Part shown: positions 26,582 to 36,700 of the stretch, one piece after another | Layout: every line of letters begins with the position of its first letter | Numbering within the stretch: the stretch's first letter is position 1 | Assembly: GCA_948566455.1 (NCBI GenBank) | Contig: CAOYQO010000018.1 | Span: 1 to 64,000 of the forward strand | DNA: 64,000 nucleotides | Source of the DNA: an uncultured Phocaeicola sp. | GTDB lineage: Bacteria > Bacteroidota > Bacteroidia > Bacteroidales > Bacteroidaceae | Direction of reading: 5' to 3' | Position numbers and translations under genes: made by a program | The notes under the pieces: model-generated | Told to the model about the DNA's origin: nothing | The model's input: only the letters and a program-made list of their open reading frames with translations | Database searches by the model: none

Positions 26582-28336
26582 TTACCATTCCGGATTGTTT
26601 TCAATTCCTGTTTTCCAGTATTCACCTTCAGGGATAGGATAGAGGTACATCTTCTTTTGGAACACGCGTTCTTGGGCCACTTTGCGGGTGATGGTTCCAT
26701 TGGCAGCTACATCGATGCCGATGATATTGCGTCCCAATGCCTCTTCTGCTACATTCCAGCGGCGTACGTCCCATGCGCGATGTTCTTCGAATGCCAATTC
26801 TACCGTGCGTTCTTTGCGGATGAAGTTGCGCATTTTCTCTTTGGTGTTCAGATCTGCACGGTTGGCAACATTACCGGTGATGCCTGCGCGATGACGAATT
26901 AGGTCGAGTTGGTCGTATACTTCCTTACAAGGACCTTGTACTTCATTCAGCGCTTCGGCATAATTCAGTAGAATTTCCGCATAACGGATAATTGTCCAGA
27001 GGCGACGTGAATTACCGCTATGGTTTGCACTCAGGATGGTTTCCGGCATGTATTTGCGTACATAATAGCCGGTCGGGGTAGCGTTAGCATTTCCTACAGG
27101 ATTATCACGTTGTCCTTTGACAACATTGATTACTCCATTTCCCCAGGATACACCATTATAAAGAATGGAAGCTGCCAGACGTCCGTCACGATTGGCCCAC
27201 ATATTGGCATCGCTGTAACCACTTGCGGCGTTGACGCTCGGATTAACCCCGTTATAAACCGGAGCGCCGGTTTCGTCGTACTCCTGAAAAGGAGAATTAC
27301 CGTCAATCATGTCATACATGTCTATTAGGTTTTGGGACGGGCAGAGACCGCCATTACCTCCTTCACCTACCGGGACATCATAGCGAATGTTATTCCATGA
27401 GATGGTTCCATCGTTACGATAGAAGATCATTTCTTTGTTGCTTTCTTCGTATGGAGTCAACAACCAGGCATTGGTTAATGCTGTCTTTGAGTCCGTACCT
27501 TGCATCAACGAGTAGTTACCGCCGTAGGTTTCGATGAAACCTTTTGCTGCATCGGCTGCCTGTTGCCACGTGATGCTTGATTCGTTACTGTAGCGCGGGC
27601 TTGCCATATACAGCATAATACGGCTATAAAGCGCGCGAGCCATAGGTTGTCCGATACGTCCTGCAACATCTTTGTCTGAAGCATCTTCATAAATCATTAG
27701 ACCTTTTTCACATTCGCTCAGTTCTTTTAGAATAAAGTCAACAACATATTCCTTTATACTTGGACGGCTTGTATAATTACTCAATAAATCACCATTAGGG
27801 TCGAGTACTTCTGTTACTATAGGAATAGGACCGTAACGTAGGAAGAGTTCCCAATAGAACCAAGCACGCAAGAAACGCGCTTCAGAGATGATATAAGTTT
27901 TGTGTTTGATATACTCATCTTCTTTCAGGTCTATACTTTTGGGGACGCTTTCTATGCGTGTAAGTATCATGTTGCATTTGCGAATACCACGGTAATAATG
28001 TTCCCAAGTACCGCTTAGTTCGGATGCTCCGCCGTTGCCGTAATAATTACCTATATTGAATGTTGTACGCACACCACCGGTCGCGTAACTGGTTTCTGCC
28101 AGGTCTGTAGCAGCATCCAGCCATGAATTATTGATGCGGCAAGCACCGTGGCGCAGAAAGTTGTAGGTATCGTAATGGAACTGTAACATTAGGTTCCAGT
28201 CGCTGAATACTTCTTCGCCCGTCAACTCATTACTGGGCTGCTTGTCGAGGAAGTCTCCAAACATATCTTCGCAGGAAGTAAGTGTGGCAGAGGCGATGCT
28301 CAGGGCAAATATGCCATATAATAATGTCTTCTTCAT
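26582..28336 (-). CDS. SusD-like outer-membrane lipoprotein, paired with second SusC
   Basis: This 584-residue RagB/SusD protein has a lipoprotein signal (Cys22 in TLTSCEDMFGDFLDKQP). The C-terminal family signature is MRNFIRKERTVELAFEEHRAWDVRRWN. It starts 4 bases after its partner SusC gene. Sequence differs clearly from the other SusD in this operon, which suggests binding of a different size or branching of arabinan fragments. Confidence 0.95.
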   Translation of the reverse strand: MKKTLLYGIFALSIASATLTSCEDMFGDFLDKQPSNELTGEEVFSDWNLMLQFHYDTYNFLRHGACRINNSWLDAATDLAETSYATGGVRTTFNIGNYYGNGGASELSGTWEHYYRGIRKCNMILTRIESVPKSIDLKEDEYIKHKTYIISEARFLRAWFYWELFLRYGPIPIVTEVLDPNGDLLSNYTSRPSIKEYVVDFILKELSECEKGLMIYEDASDKDVAGRIGQPMARALYSRIMLYMASPRYSNESSITWQQAADAAKGFIETYGGNYSLMQGTDSKTALTNAWLLTPYEESNKEMIFYRNDGTISWNNIRYDVPVGEGGNGGLCPSQNLIDMYDMIDGNSPFQEYDETGAPVYNGVNPSVNAASGYSDANMWANRDGRLAASILYNGVSWGNGVINVVKGQRDNPVGNANATPTGYYVRKYMPETILSANHSGNSRRLWTIIRYAEILLNYAEALNEVQGPCKEVYDQLDLIRHRAGITGNVANRADLNTKEKMRNFIRKERTVELAFEEHRAWDVRRWNVAEEALGRNIIGIDVAANGTITRKVAQERVFQKKMYLYPIPEGEYWKTGIENNPEW

Positions 28337-28340
28337 TTTA

Positions 28341-31300
28341 TCAGAATTTAATGTTTACACCAAAGTTCACAGTCTTCATAATCGGATAGCGGTTGGAACC
28401 GTTACTTTCCGGGTCACACAGATCATCCAAATGATCCCAAGTGATGAGGTTGTTACCGTTTACATAGAGGCGGCAGTCACTCATGCCTACTTTTTCTATC
28501 CATTTGGTAGGCAATGTATAGCTCAACTCAATGTTCTTTAGACGCATGAAAGCACCGTTCTTCAGGAAGAAGGAGTTTTGGCGTTGGTTGTGGTCACCGT
28601 AACTATCGTAGTGCAGCAATGGATATTTGGCACTTGCCAAATTCTCGGATTCCGATTTAGTAGGATTCCAACGATCCAGATGGTGTTCTTTCACTTTACC
28701 GCCACTGACGAAGGCATACATAGCTTCTGCATCATAATAACGACTTACGTGATCAACACCTTGGAACATCACACTGAAACCAATGCCTTTGTAATTGCAT
28801 CCCAAGGTAAGTGCATACGTATTTTCAGGTACATCGCTATAACCAATGAATGTTTCGTCTCGTTCGTCAATAAAACCATCATTATTCATATCGCGATATT
28901 TCAAATCGCCTACCTGTACATTACCAAAGGTTGATGTCGGGAAATTAGGATCAGCCACGTCGGCAGCAGTTACGAAGCCGTCGCATACCAGTCCGTAGTA
29001 CTGACCGATAGGATGACCTTCGCGCTTGCGATAGTCTGTTTTTAGTGCTGGCTCATCCATATTCTTAATTTCATTCTTGGCATGAGAGAAAGTCAGACCA
29101 ACGTTGTATTGAAACTCCTTTCCGATATGATTATTGTGCTTTAACTCAATCTCGAAACCGCTGTTTACGGTTTCACCCAAGTTACCGGCAGCCATTGTTA
29201 CGCCTACCCATTCAGGACGTGTCAGGTAGTTGGTTAGGATGTCGTTACGCTTTTCATGGAAAAGATCGATATTACCATTCAGTAATCTGTTCCATAATCC
29301 GAACTCTAAACCGACATTGTACTTGTGAGCACGTTCCCAAGTAACGCCATAGTTAGGGTATTGTGTTTCGTAGATGCCGGACTTGCCACTGGTGCCGAAC
29401 ATATAGTCATTGCTGATCTGGCTCCATTTCTCTTCATAGAGGAAGCGTTGTGCCACTCCGCCTACGGTATATACATCGTTACCTACCTGACCGTAAGAAG
29501 CACGCAACTTCAGGTTGTTCAACCACTCCTTAGTGTTCTCCATGAAAGATTCATTACTGATGCGCCAACCTAAAGAGAAAGCGGGGAAGAAACCAAAACG
29601 TTTGCCTTTCATGAAGTTTTCCGAACCGTTGTAACCGAAGTTAACCTCTGCCAGATAACGATCGTCGTAGCCATAAGTGGCACGACCTACCAGACCTTGA
29701 TAACGCTTGGCAAGATCAGCTCTATAGCGATAGTCATTTTGATTGTAGAGCACCATAGCTGTTACATCATGTCTGCCGAATTTGCGGGCATAGTTGATTT
29801 GCGCTTCCATGTAAAGCTTATAGATTGTGTAAGAATCTTTGCTACCTGCTAATTCACCATCAGCATCGAAGCGATTGTAAGCATCGATATTTCCGAAATC
29901 ATCGCGGTTGTTCAGCTCGTAAGTGGCGAAAGTGGCCTGGTAAAGGGTTTTGTCGTAGGAGTTATAGTCGAATGAAGCCATACCCTTTACGCTTAATCCT
30001 TCAGTCAGCCAGTCCATCTTGTAATCAAGGATAAAGTTGGTTTCATTGATGGTATTTGTAGCTTTGTAATATCCGCCTTTGGTCAGGGATGCTACGATAT
30101 TTTTCTGATACTGTGAGCTACCACCATAGATAGTTTCCTGTTTTTCACCGTTTTGTACTACTGTAGATACAGGGAAAAGCCATCCGGGGGTGTGGTTCAT
30201 TTCATAGAATATCTGGCTATAATCAGATCTTTCAGTCGTATTGGAACCTTTACGTTCTTCAAAACGAGTACCGAAGTTGACAGAGAAAGTCAAATCTTTC
30301 GTCAGGAACAAGTCCATATTAGCGCGGAATGCATAACGACGGAAGCTTGGGCTTGAAGAATTGCCATATTTGTCATTACTCAAATTCTTAATCAACCCTT
30401 TTTGGTCGTATAGTTCACCGGAAGCATAATAGCGCATACGTTTTGTACCGCCACGTACACTGACGTTATAACGTTGTGCGGGAGAAGAACTCTTCAATAC
30501 CTCATCATACCAGTCTACATTGGGATATAGCATTGCCTCTAAGCCGCTCAATTCGCCGGCAACCGATCTGCGATACATTTCCAGGTCGTTGGCAGAGAAC
30601 TGTGAAGGAAGTCCGTCGTTGGCGAGGGCTTCTTCCAGCAGGTTGACAGACTGGTAAGAGTTCAGGTAAGTATCCGTGCGCGTTGGACTTTGTATCTGCC
30701 AGTTGGCGGTCAGGCTTACTTCCGGTTTCTGTTCTCTACCACGTTTGGTCGTAATCAACATAACGCCGTTTGCGCCACGTACACCATAAACGGCTGTTGC
30801 CGAAGCATCTTTCAATACTGAAATCGTCTCAATATCGTCCGGGGCTATCTGTGAGAATTCGCGTTCCACGCCATCTACCAATACAAGTGGTTGGGCATCA
30901 CCGGCAAATGTAGCACGACCACGGATATAGATTTGTGTATCATCCGAACCGGGAGCACCGGAAGTCTGTGATGTGATGACACCTGATATCTTACCGGCAA
31001 TGGCTTGGGATACGTTGGCGGCAGGAGATTGGAGCAACTCCTTGGAAGATACTTGCGAGATAGCTCCCACAACACTTTCCTTTTTCTGTGCACCATAACC
31101 CACTACCACAACTTCTTCCAGCATTTCTGAGTCTTCTTTCAGTGTCACGACAAAAGAAGTCTTGCCTACTGTGTTGATTTCTTGCGTCTGATAACCGACG
31201 AAAGAGATTTGCAACACGGCTTTGTCGCCTACTGTTAATTTGAAGTTTCCGTCAAAATCTGTTATAGTACCATTGGTAGTACCTTTTTCAACTACGCTGG

Positions 31301-31454
31301 CACCTATGACAGTTTCTCCGGTGACGTCTTTTACGACACCTGTAACTTGCTTTGACTGGGCGAACAACATTTGTCCTGCCAGTAGGAAGACGAATGCCAG
31401 CAGCATACCCGCCAAACGTGGGGCTGTTGATATTGTGATTGTTTTATTGTCCAT
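28341..31454 (-). CDS. SusC-like TonB-dependent outer-membrane transporter (second type)
   Basis: This 1037-residue protein starts at the ATG at 31454, which gives a proper signal peptide (to about residue 34); an open extension upstream only reads into the neighbouring gene. It has a CarboxypepD_reg-like domain (QVTGVVKDVTGETVIGASVV), a canonical TonB-box region (LEEVVVVGYGAQKK), a plug (ETISVLKDASATAVYGVRGANG) and a barrel ending in NFGVNIKF. It forms an import complex with the SusD encoded 4 bases downstream. It follows the lectin-like lipoprotein gene by 25 bases. Confidence 0.95.
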   Translation of the reverse strand: MDNKTITISTAPRLAGMLLAFVFLLAGQMLFAQSKQVTGVVKDVTGETVIGASVVEKGTTNGTITDFDGNFKLTVGDKAVLQISFVGYQTQEINTVGKTSFVVTLKEDSEMLEEVVVVGYGAQKKESVVGAISQVSSKELLQSPAANVSQAIAGKISGVITSQTSGAPGSDDTQIYIRGRATFAGDAQPLVLVDGVEREFSQIAPDDIETISVLKDASATAVYGVRGANGVMLITTKRGREQKPEVSLTANWQIQSPTRTDTYLNSYQSVNLLEEALANDGLPSQFSANDLEMYRRSVAGELSGLEAMLYPNVDWYDEVLKSSSPAQRYNVSVRGGTKRMRYYASGELYDQKGLIKNLSNDKYGNSSSPSFRRYAFRANMDLFLTKDLTFSVNFGTRFEERKGSNTTERSDYSQIFYEMNHTPGWLFPVSTVVQNGEKQETIYGGSSQYQKNIVASLTKGGYYKATNTINETNFILDYKMDWLTEGLSVKGMASFDYNSYDKTLYQATFATYELNNRDDFGNIDAYNRFDADGELAGSKDSYTIYKLYMEAQINYARKFGRHDVTAMVLYNQNDYRYRADLAKRYQGLVGRATYGYDDRYLAEVNFGYNGSENFMKGKRFGFFPAFSLGWRISNESFMENTKEWLNNLKLRASYGQVGNDVYTVGGVAQRFLYEEKWSQISNDYMFGTSGKSGIYETQYPNYGVTWERAHKYNVGLEFGLWNRLLNGNIDLFHEKRNDILTNYLTRPEWVGVTMAAGNLGETVNSGFEIELKHNNHIGKEFQYNVGLTFSHAKNEIKNMDEPALKTDYRKREGHPIGQYYGLVCDGFVTAADVADPNFPTSTFGNVQVGDLKYRDMNNDGFIDERDETFIGYSDVPENTYALTLGCNYKGIGFSVMFQGVDHVSRYYDAEAMYAFVSGGKVKEHHLDRWNPTKSESENLASAKYPLLHYDSYGDHNQRQNSFFLKNGAFMRLKNIELSYTLPTKWIEKVGMSDCRLYVNGNNLITWDHLDDLCDPESNGSNRYPIMKTVNFGVNIKF

Positions 31455-31479
31455 AATATATTCTTGTTTATAGAGGTTA

Positions 31480-33324
31480 TTACTTGAATAACGGAGTGTA
31501 CAGATAGCAATTTGAATTATCCATCTTGAGATGAGCTCCATCCACAATAAGGAATGCCCGTACTGTCTGGTTTCCATCACCGCAGTCTGTCACAAAAGCT
31601 TCTTTATACACATTGCCATTTTTGCTGGTAGCTACCGCAATGGCTGTTACCGTAGTACCATTACGCTGGATGTCGATGACTACTGTGGCTCCTTCCATGT
31701 CGGCACGGAAAGCATCCCAGTCACCGTAACCCTCGCTGGTCCATGTACCCGAGGCATAACTGTCACCCCATCCGTAAAGATCGGAACGGATGACGAAGTA
31801 TTCGGCATAACCATTGCCATTCCGCTCGGCATCGGTACAGAGGCAGAGATTCCAGTTGTTCCAGTTGCCGGTGCCATTGGTATGGTTCTCGAATTCGAGA
31901 TGCAGATTCTGTCCGACGGGGATCTGGAAATAGTCTGAGAATTCTGTCCACCAGGCAGCCGAACAGTCTTCGGCACCAATAGTAGTCTTTGTCAGTGGCA
32001 CTGTGGTCAACGCTGCGGTTTCTTCAGTGTCGAATACTATGTGTGACCCATCCATTATAAAGAAGCCGCGAACTACTTGTGTACCGTCACCGCAAGTGGT
32101 GGTAAAAGTTTCTTTGTATACGTTGCCGTTGATGGCTTTGGCTATTGCCTCTACAATTGCCGTTGCTCCGTTGCGTTGGACAGTCACAGTCACTTCTGCA
32201 CCTTCCATGTCAGCACGGAATGCATCCCAGTCACCGTAGCCCTCATTAGTCCATGTACCTGAGGCATAACTGTCGCCCCATCCGTAAAGGTCGGAGCGGA
32301 TAACAAAGTATTCGGCATAACCATTGCCATCCCGCTCGGCATCGGTACAGAGACAGAAGCACCAGTTGTTCCAGTTGCCAGCACCGCTGGTGTAGTTGGT
32401 GAATTTGAATTTCATGTTACCGTCGGCGGGCATCCTGAAATAATTGGAGAATACTGTCCACCAAGCTGCTGAATTATCTTCTGCACCTACAGTGATGATG
32501 GGGTCACCCACAAGATATTCGAATGCTCCCTCTCCTATGTTCGGCATCTGGCATTGGCTGTCGGTAATTTGGTTGCGGTAAATTGAGATATCGTCTATCC
32601 ACATCTCTTGTGTGGGAGAATCTGAACCATAACCTATATATATATAAGGTGTACCGGCCATGAACTGTACAATTTTTCCGAAGTCAAAGTTTGATTTTTG
32701 TACAGTCTTGTCAATGCGTTGTTTGCCATCCACGTGGATGCTATAACCGTCATTGCGGACAGTGATGGCCATGTAGTGCCATTCTCCGGCCGGTAACAGC
32801 AATGGATTTTTGGATACTTTGTTCGTTTCGGGGTTGTTGACCTCGTATTCGCCGTCCACACCTTCATACTTCAGCCAGCCGTTGGCGGTGAGGAACATGC
32901 GCTGTGTACCGTTGCTGTTTTGGAAAGAGAAGAGGGCACCGACCAAGTCCGGCTCCAACTCTTCTTCCGTTTCTTCGTCAATGCGGAGTGCCTGCTTCAC
33001 CCAGAATGTCAGTGACACGCCATTTTGTACTTCCACGCTATTCAGTGGATTGAACATACGGGCATAGCCATCAGGTAGGTGAAGTGCTTTACCGTGTACA
33101 TTGTCGTCTTCAATCTCAGCTATGTCTCCACCTTCGTAGGCATAATAGTTGAGGCTTTGAGGATCAAAATCTTTATCCTCAAAAGTAATCTTCGCGACTT
33201 GCTCTAATTTGGGATTTTTCTGATTTCCTGCCGGAGGATCCATTTGCCCCCAATCTTCGCAGGCCCAAAATGAAAGGACTGTAAATGCCGCCAGAATGGG
33301 TACCGGCCATTTTCTTGTCTTCAT
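31480..33324 (-). CDS. Surface lipoprotein: LamG-like domain plus two tandem homologous domains
   Basis: This 614-residue protein has a lipoprotein signal (Cys22 in LSFWACEDW). Residues about 40-262 form a concanavalin A/LamG-like beta-sandwich (FWVKQ, MFLTANGW, MWIDDISIYR). Two copies of a domain of about 155 residues follow, at 279-432 and 449-602. Both contain the nearly identical block IRSDLYGWGDSYASGTWT plus GYGDWDAFRADMEGA. No catalytic signature is seen. As first gene of the SusCD operon, behind an HTCS-type promoter, it is probably a surface arabinan-binding protein with several binding sites. The repeated domain matches no family I can name. Confidence 0.8.
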   Translation of the reverse strand: MKTRKWPVPILAAFTVLSFWACEDWGQMDPPAGNQKNPKLEQVAKITFEDKDFDPQSLNYYAYEGGDIAEIEDDNVHGKALHLPDGYARMFNPLNSVEVQNGVSLTFWVKQALRIDEETEEELEPDLVGALFSFQNSNGTQRMFLTANGWLKYEGVDGEYEVNNPETNKVSKNPLLLPAGEWHYMAITVRNDGYSIHVDGKQRIDKTVQKSNFDFGKIVQFMAGTPYIYIGYGSDSPTQEMWIDDISIYRNQITDSQCQMPNIGEGAFEYLVGDPIITVGAEDNSAAWWTVFSNYFRMPADGNMKFKFTNYTSGAGNWNNWCFCLCTDAERDGNGYAEYFVIRSDLYGWGDSYASGTWTNEGYGDWDAFRADMEGAEVTVTVQRNGATAIVEAIAKAINGNVYKETFTTTCGDGTQVVRGFFIMDGSHIVFDTEETAALTTVPLTKTTIGAEDCSAAWWTEFSDYFQIPVGQNLHLEFENHTNGTGNWNNWNLCLCTDAERNGNGYAEYFVIRSDLYGWGDSYASGTWTSEGYGDWDAFRADMEGATVVIDIQRNGTTVTAIAVATSKNGNVYKEAFVTDCGDGNQTVRAFLIVDGAHLKMDNSNCYLYTPLFK

Positions 33325-33386
33325 AATACAGATATTAATGGTTTAACAATATTAGTTATACTACATTCATATTTTAAGTAGTGATG

Positions 33387-33394
33387 CAAAAGTA
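33387..33394 (-). promoter_or_regulatory. -7 promoter box of the SusCD operon
   Basis: The minus strand reads TACTTTTG, a full TAnnTTTG match, 62 bases before the lipoprotein start codon. The -33 region has no TTTG; the direct-repeat operator ends 18 bases upstream instead. Confidence 0.65.
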
Positions 33395-33412
33395 AGCTCA
33401 AAAGGTGTTTTG

Positions 33413-33453
33413 GAGGTGGACAAATGAATATTTGAGGTGGACAAATGAATATT
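33413..33453 (-). promoter_or_regulatory. Direct-repeat operator upstream of the SusCD operon (HTCS site candidate)
   Basis: Two identical 20-mers, GAGGTGGACAAATGAATATT on the plus strand, lie at 33413-33432 and 33434-33453, a 21-bp period. Read in the direction of transcription the core is ATTTGTCCACCT. The same core with the same period precedes the other arabinan promoter at 38122-38153. Confidence 0.8.
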
Positions 33454-33565
33454 AAGTGTGAAAATTACAATTATAATTCGGTTTCAGTATATATTACGAT
33501 ACTTCAGGCTTATTGTACTGTAAATAAAAAGAAAACAGGAGAAAACGTAGGTAAGGAAGACGCCA

Positions 33566-33648
33566 AAAGGGTGTAGCCCTAACCACCAAAGGGTGTAGCC
33601 ATATAGGGGAAAGGGTGTAGCCATCCCGACCTTAAGGCTACACCCTTT
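33566..33648 (-). terminator. Terminator after the HTCS gene with three alternative arms
   Basis: Three copies of AAAGGGTGTAGCC start at 33566, 33588 and 33610 (22-bp period). One inverted copy, GGCTACACCCTTT, lies at 33636-33648 and is followed by T on the plus strand. The nearest pair forms a 13-bp stem with a 13-base loop. The HTCS gene ends at 33775, so on the minus strand this is its 3' region. The rest of the 450-base gap (33325-33774) holds the promoter and operator above and a CGGCGGATT/AATCCGCCG hairpin at 33751-33771. Confidence 0.65.
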
Positions 33649-33774
33649 TTAATCATGTTCACAGGTACTTCTCAATGGGATAATGGTATGTTTGACAACA
33701 AGGGTTATATATGTTTTTATTCTAATAGTGTCAATATCTTTGTCCCGTTCCGGCGGATTTGTAATCCGCCGACC

Positions 33775-36700
33775 TTACTCTTCTTCATTCAGCAATGCGC
33801 TTGGTGTCGTATTAAACTGCTTGCTGAAACAGCGGGCGAAATACTTGGGGTCATTAAAGCCTACTTCATACGCTATTTCAGCAATATTCATCTGTTTTGT
33901 TTCCCGGTTTTTGAGGAGTAGTTCCCGGGCGGTGTTTAATCTGTAGTTACGTATGAATTGTCCCGCAGATTGCCCGATGAGGCTTTGAAGCTTTTTATTC
34001 AGCAGACTTTTGCTGACTCCAACGGCCTCACTGAAATCACTTACTTCAAAGTAAGGGTTTTTATAGTGTTCTTTTATGGCTTCCATCACTTGGTTGATGA
34101 ATTTCTTGTCACCGGATTCCTCCTCTATATTCAGTGCTTCCACATCCATGTTCGTCTTGAACTTCCGTTGGTAGCGTCTGCGATTATCCAGGATGTTTTC
34201 GATACGGGTCAGTAACAGAGTTTCATCGAAAGGTTTTAGCAAATATTCGTCTACGCCCGTGCGGTAACTTTCCAGCCGGGTTTCCGGTGAGGTCTTTGCG
34301 GTCAGCATCAGGAAGGGGATATGTGAGATGGTAAATGTTTCTTTGACCCGGCGCGATAGCTCTATACCATCCATTACAGGCATCATCAGGTCGCTGATGA
34401 TAAAATCTACAGACTGGTTGTTCAATACATCAAGGGCTTCTGCCCCGTTGGTAGCTTCGAGTACATTATAATAATCACGGAGAATGGAACGGATGTATCC
34501 TCTCATGTCTGCATTATCTTCCACTACAAGAATGGTCAGGGCCAGCCGTTCTTTGGGTAATTCATTCTTTTCCGTTGTTGCTGCCGGTGGTATATTGTTC
34601 TCAACGATCAGTTGGTCGTTTATGTTTTCTTCTTTTGGAAGTGGGAGTAGGATGCGGAAGGAGCAGCCGGTAGTATGGTTATTACGAACGAGGATGTCTC
34701 CATTGTGCATCGCCACGATGCGTTTGCAAAGATATAGACCGATTCCTGTACCCGTTTGACCGTATACAGGATATTTCGCTTGCTTCTTGGATTGATAGAA
34801 ACGGTTGAATATTTGTGCGGTGTCTTGCTCCTGAATACCTGTTCCCGTGTCACTGACGCAGAGATAAAGTTTTTCTTCTTTATCGACTTTAGCCGGAAGG
34901 GTGGCTATATATATGGATATGCTTCCGCCATCCGGTGTAAATTTAATGGCATTGCTTAGCAGATTGGTAATAACCTTGTGCATCGCTTCTTCATCAAAGA
35001 AGATTTCGGAACTTTTCATGTGGAAATAGTGTTTTATTGAAATATTCCGTTCTCCGGCAAATACTTCAAAAGGAGTAAGCAATGAATGTATAAAACTCAC
35101 AAAGTCACCTTTTGTCGCAGCGATATTAAGCTTATCGGATTCTATTTTCCGGAAATCCATCAGTTGGTTGACAAGGGATAGCAGATATTTGGAGTTACGT
35201 TCCACGAAGTTTAACTGTTCTATTACCTGCGGATTATAACTTAGTTTTAGTGCACGCTCGATAGGACCGATAATTAAAGTTATCGGTGTCCGGAATTCAT
35301 GCGTTATGTTAGTGAAGAAAGCTATCTTGTCTAATGTCAATTCTTGTACTTTGCGTGCCATACGGCTCAATTGTGCTTTTTGCCGGGTGATTTTCTCGTT
35401 TTGCAGTGTCAGCATCCTGTTCTGTCGGGAGAGTTCTTCTGTCTGGTTCTCTAATAATTGTTTTTGTTGTTCCAGTTGGTAGGTGCGTTCTTCCACGGTG
35501 CGGTGCAATAACTCCCGCTGGCGTTTGAAATTTCGTATACGCCATTGGTAAGTTTGCCAAGTGGCAAGTAGTGCCAAAACTACAAGAAGCAATATGAACC
35601 AAGTTGTTTTATAAAAATAGGGTAGGATGGTGACCTTTAGCTCTGCCATGTTCTCTGTCCCGTCTCCTCCATCCGGTGTATATTTCACTTGCAGGGTATA
35701 GCTACCCGGACGCAAGTTGGTGTAGCTTGCAAACCGTCTGTTTCCGGGTGCCTGTACCCATTTGTCTTCAAAACCAAGTAGGCGGTAGCTATAAGTGGCT
35801 GTATTATCCGGTTCAAAATTCAAGGCGGAGAATTCCAACGAGAAGGACTTCTCTTTCTCATGGAGTTTTATTTCCTGAGTTACGGCAATGTCTTTGGGGA
35901 GATATTTATTGCCGGGCAGGATATTTTCATTTCCGATTCTCAACCGCGTGAAGCGTATGTTGGCAGGTTGAACAGTAACAACAGGCAGATTGCTATCGAT
36001 GGCTGTCAGTCCTGCTACGCTGCCGAAATAGAGTGTACCGTCCGAAGAACGGTATGAGGCATTCCAATAGAATTGTGCATCCGGAAAGCCATCTTGTTTG
36101 GTGTAATTGGTGAAACGGTTCTCGTTTGGGTGGAAACAGGAAAGTCCGTTATTAGTTCCTATCCAGATACTTCCATTGATATCTTCTTCCAGACTTCGTA
36201 CATTGTTGTTGATTAAACCTTGGTCCGTATTATAAGATATGAATTTTTCTTTGCCTTGCTTATCAATTATCCGTTTATATATGCCATATCCATTACTGCC
36301 CAGCCATAATGTACCATCTTTAGCTTCGCAAAAACAACTGATTTTCTCTATCAGTCCCGATTGGGGATTATCGAGCTTATAGTTTAAGTGACGATGCTGG
36401 AATTCTCCTTCCTTTGACTGGGGAGACCGGGAATTAAGATCTATGATGTAGACTCCTTCCGTAGAACCTACCCACAGCTTATTTTCTTTGTCGATAATGG
36501 CGCCGAGGCAACCGCGGATGTTTTCTGCCATACGGTTAGCAAAAGGGGAAATGAACTTTTGAGTTGCCATATCATAGAAAAAGAGCCCTCGATTGGCGCC
36601 TATCCACATTCCATTATTGGTAGGGTCATAAACGAGTACTGCTATGAAGAATAATGGAAATCCTGTTTCCGGGTGGGTATATATCACTTGAAGGGGACGA

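Noticed and set aside
31455..31580. 42-residue N-terminal extension of the second SusC
   Set aside because: It overlaps the upstream lipoprotein gene by 101 bases, and the ATG at 31454 gives a normal signal peptide.
33566..33648. CRISPR-like repeats at 22-bp period
   Set aside because: Spacing is too short (9 bases), there are only three copies, and the inverted fourth copy forms a terminator.
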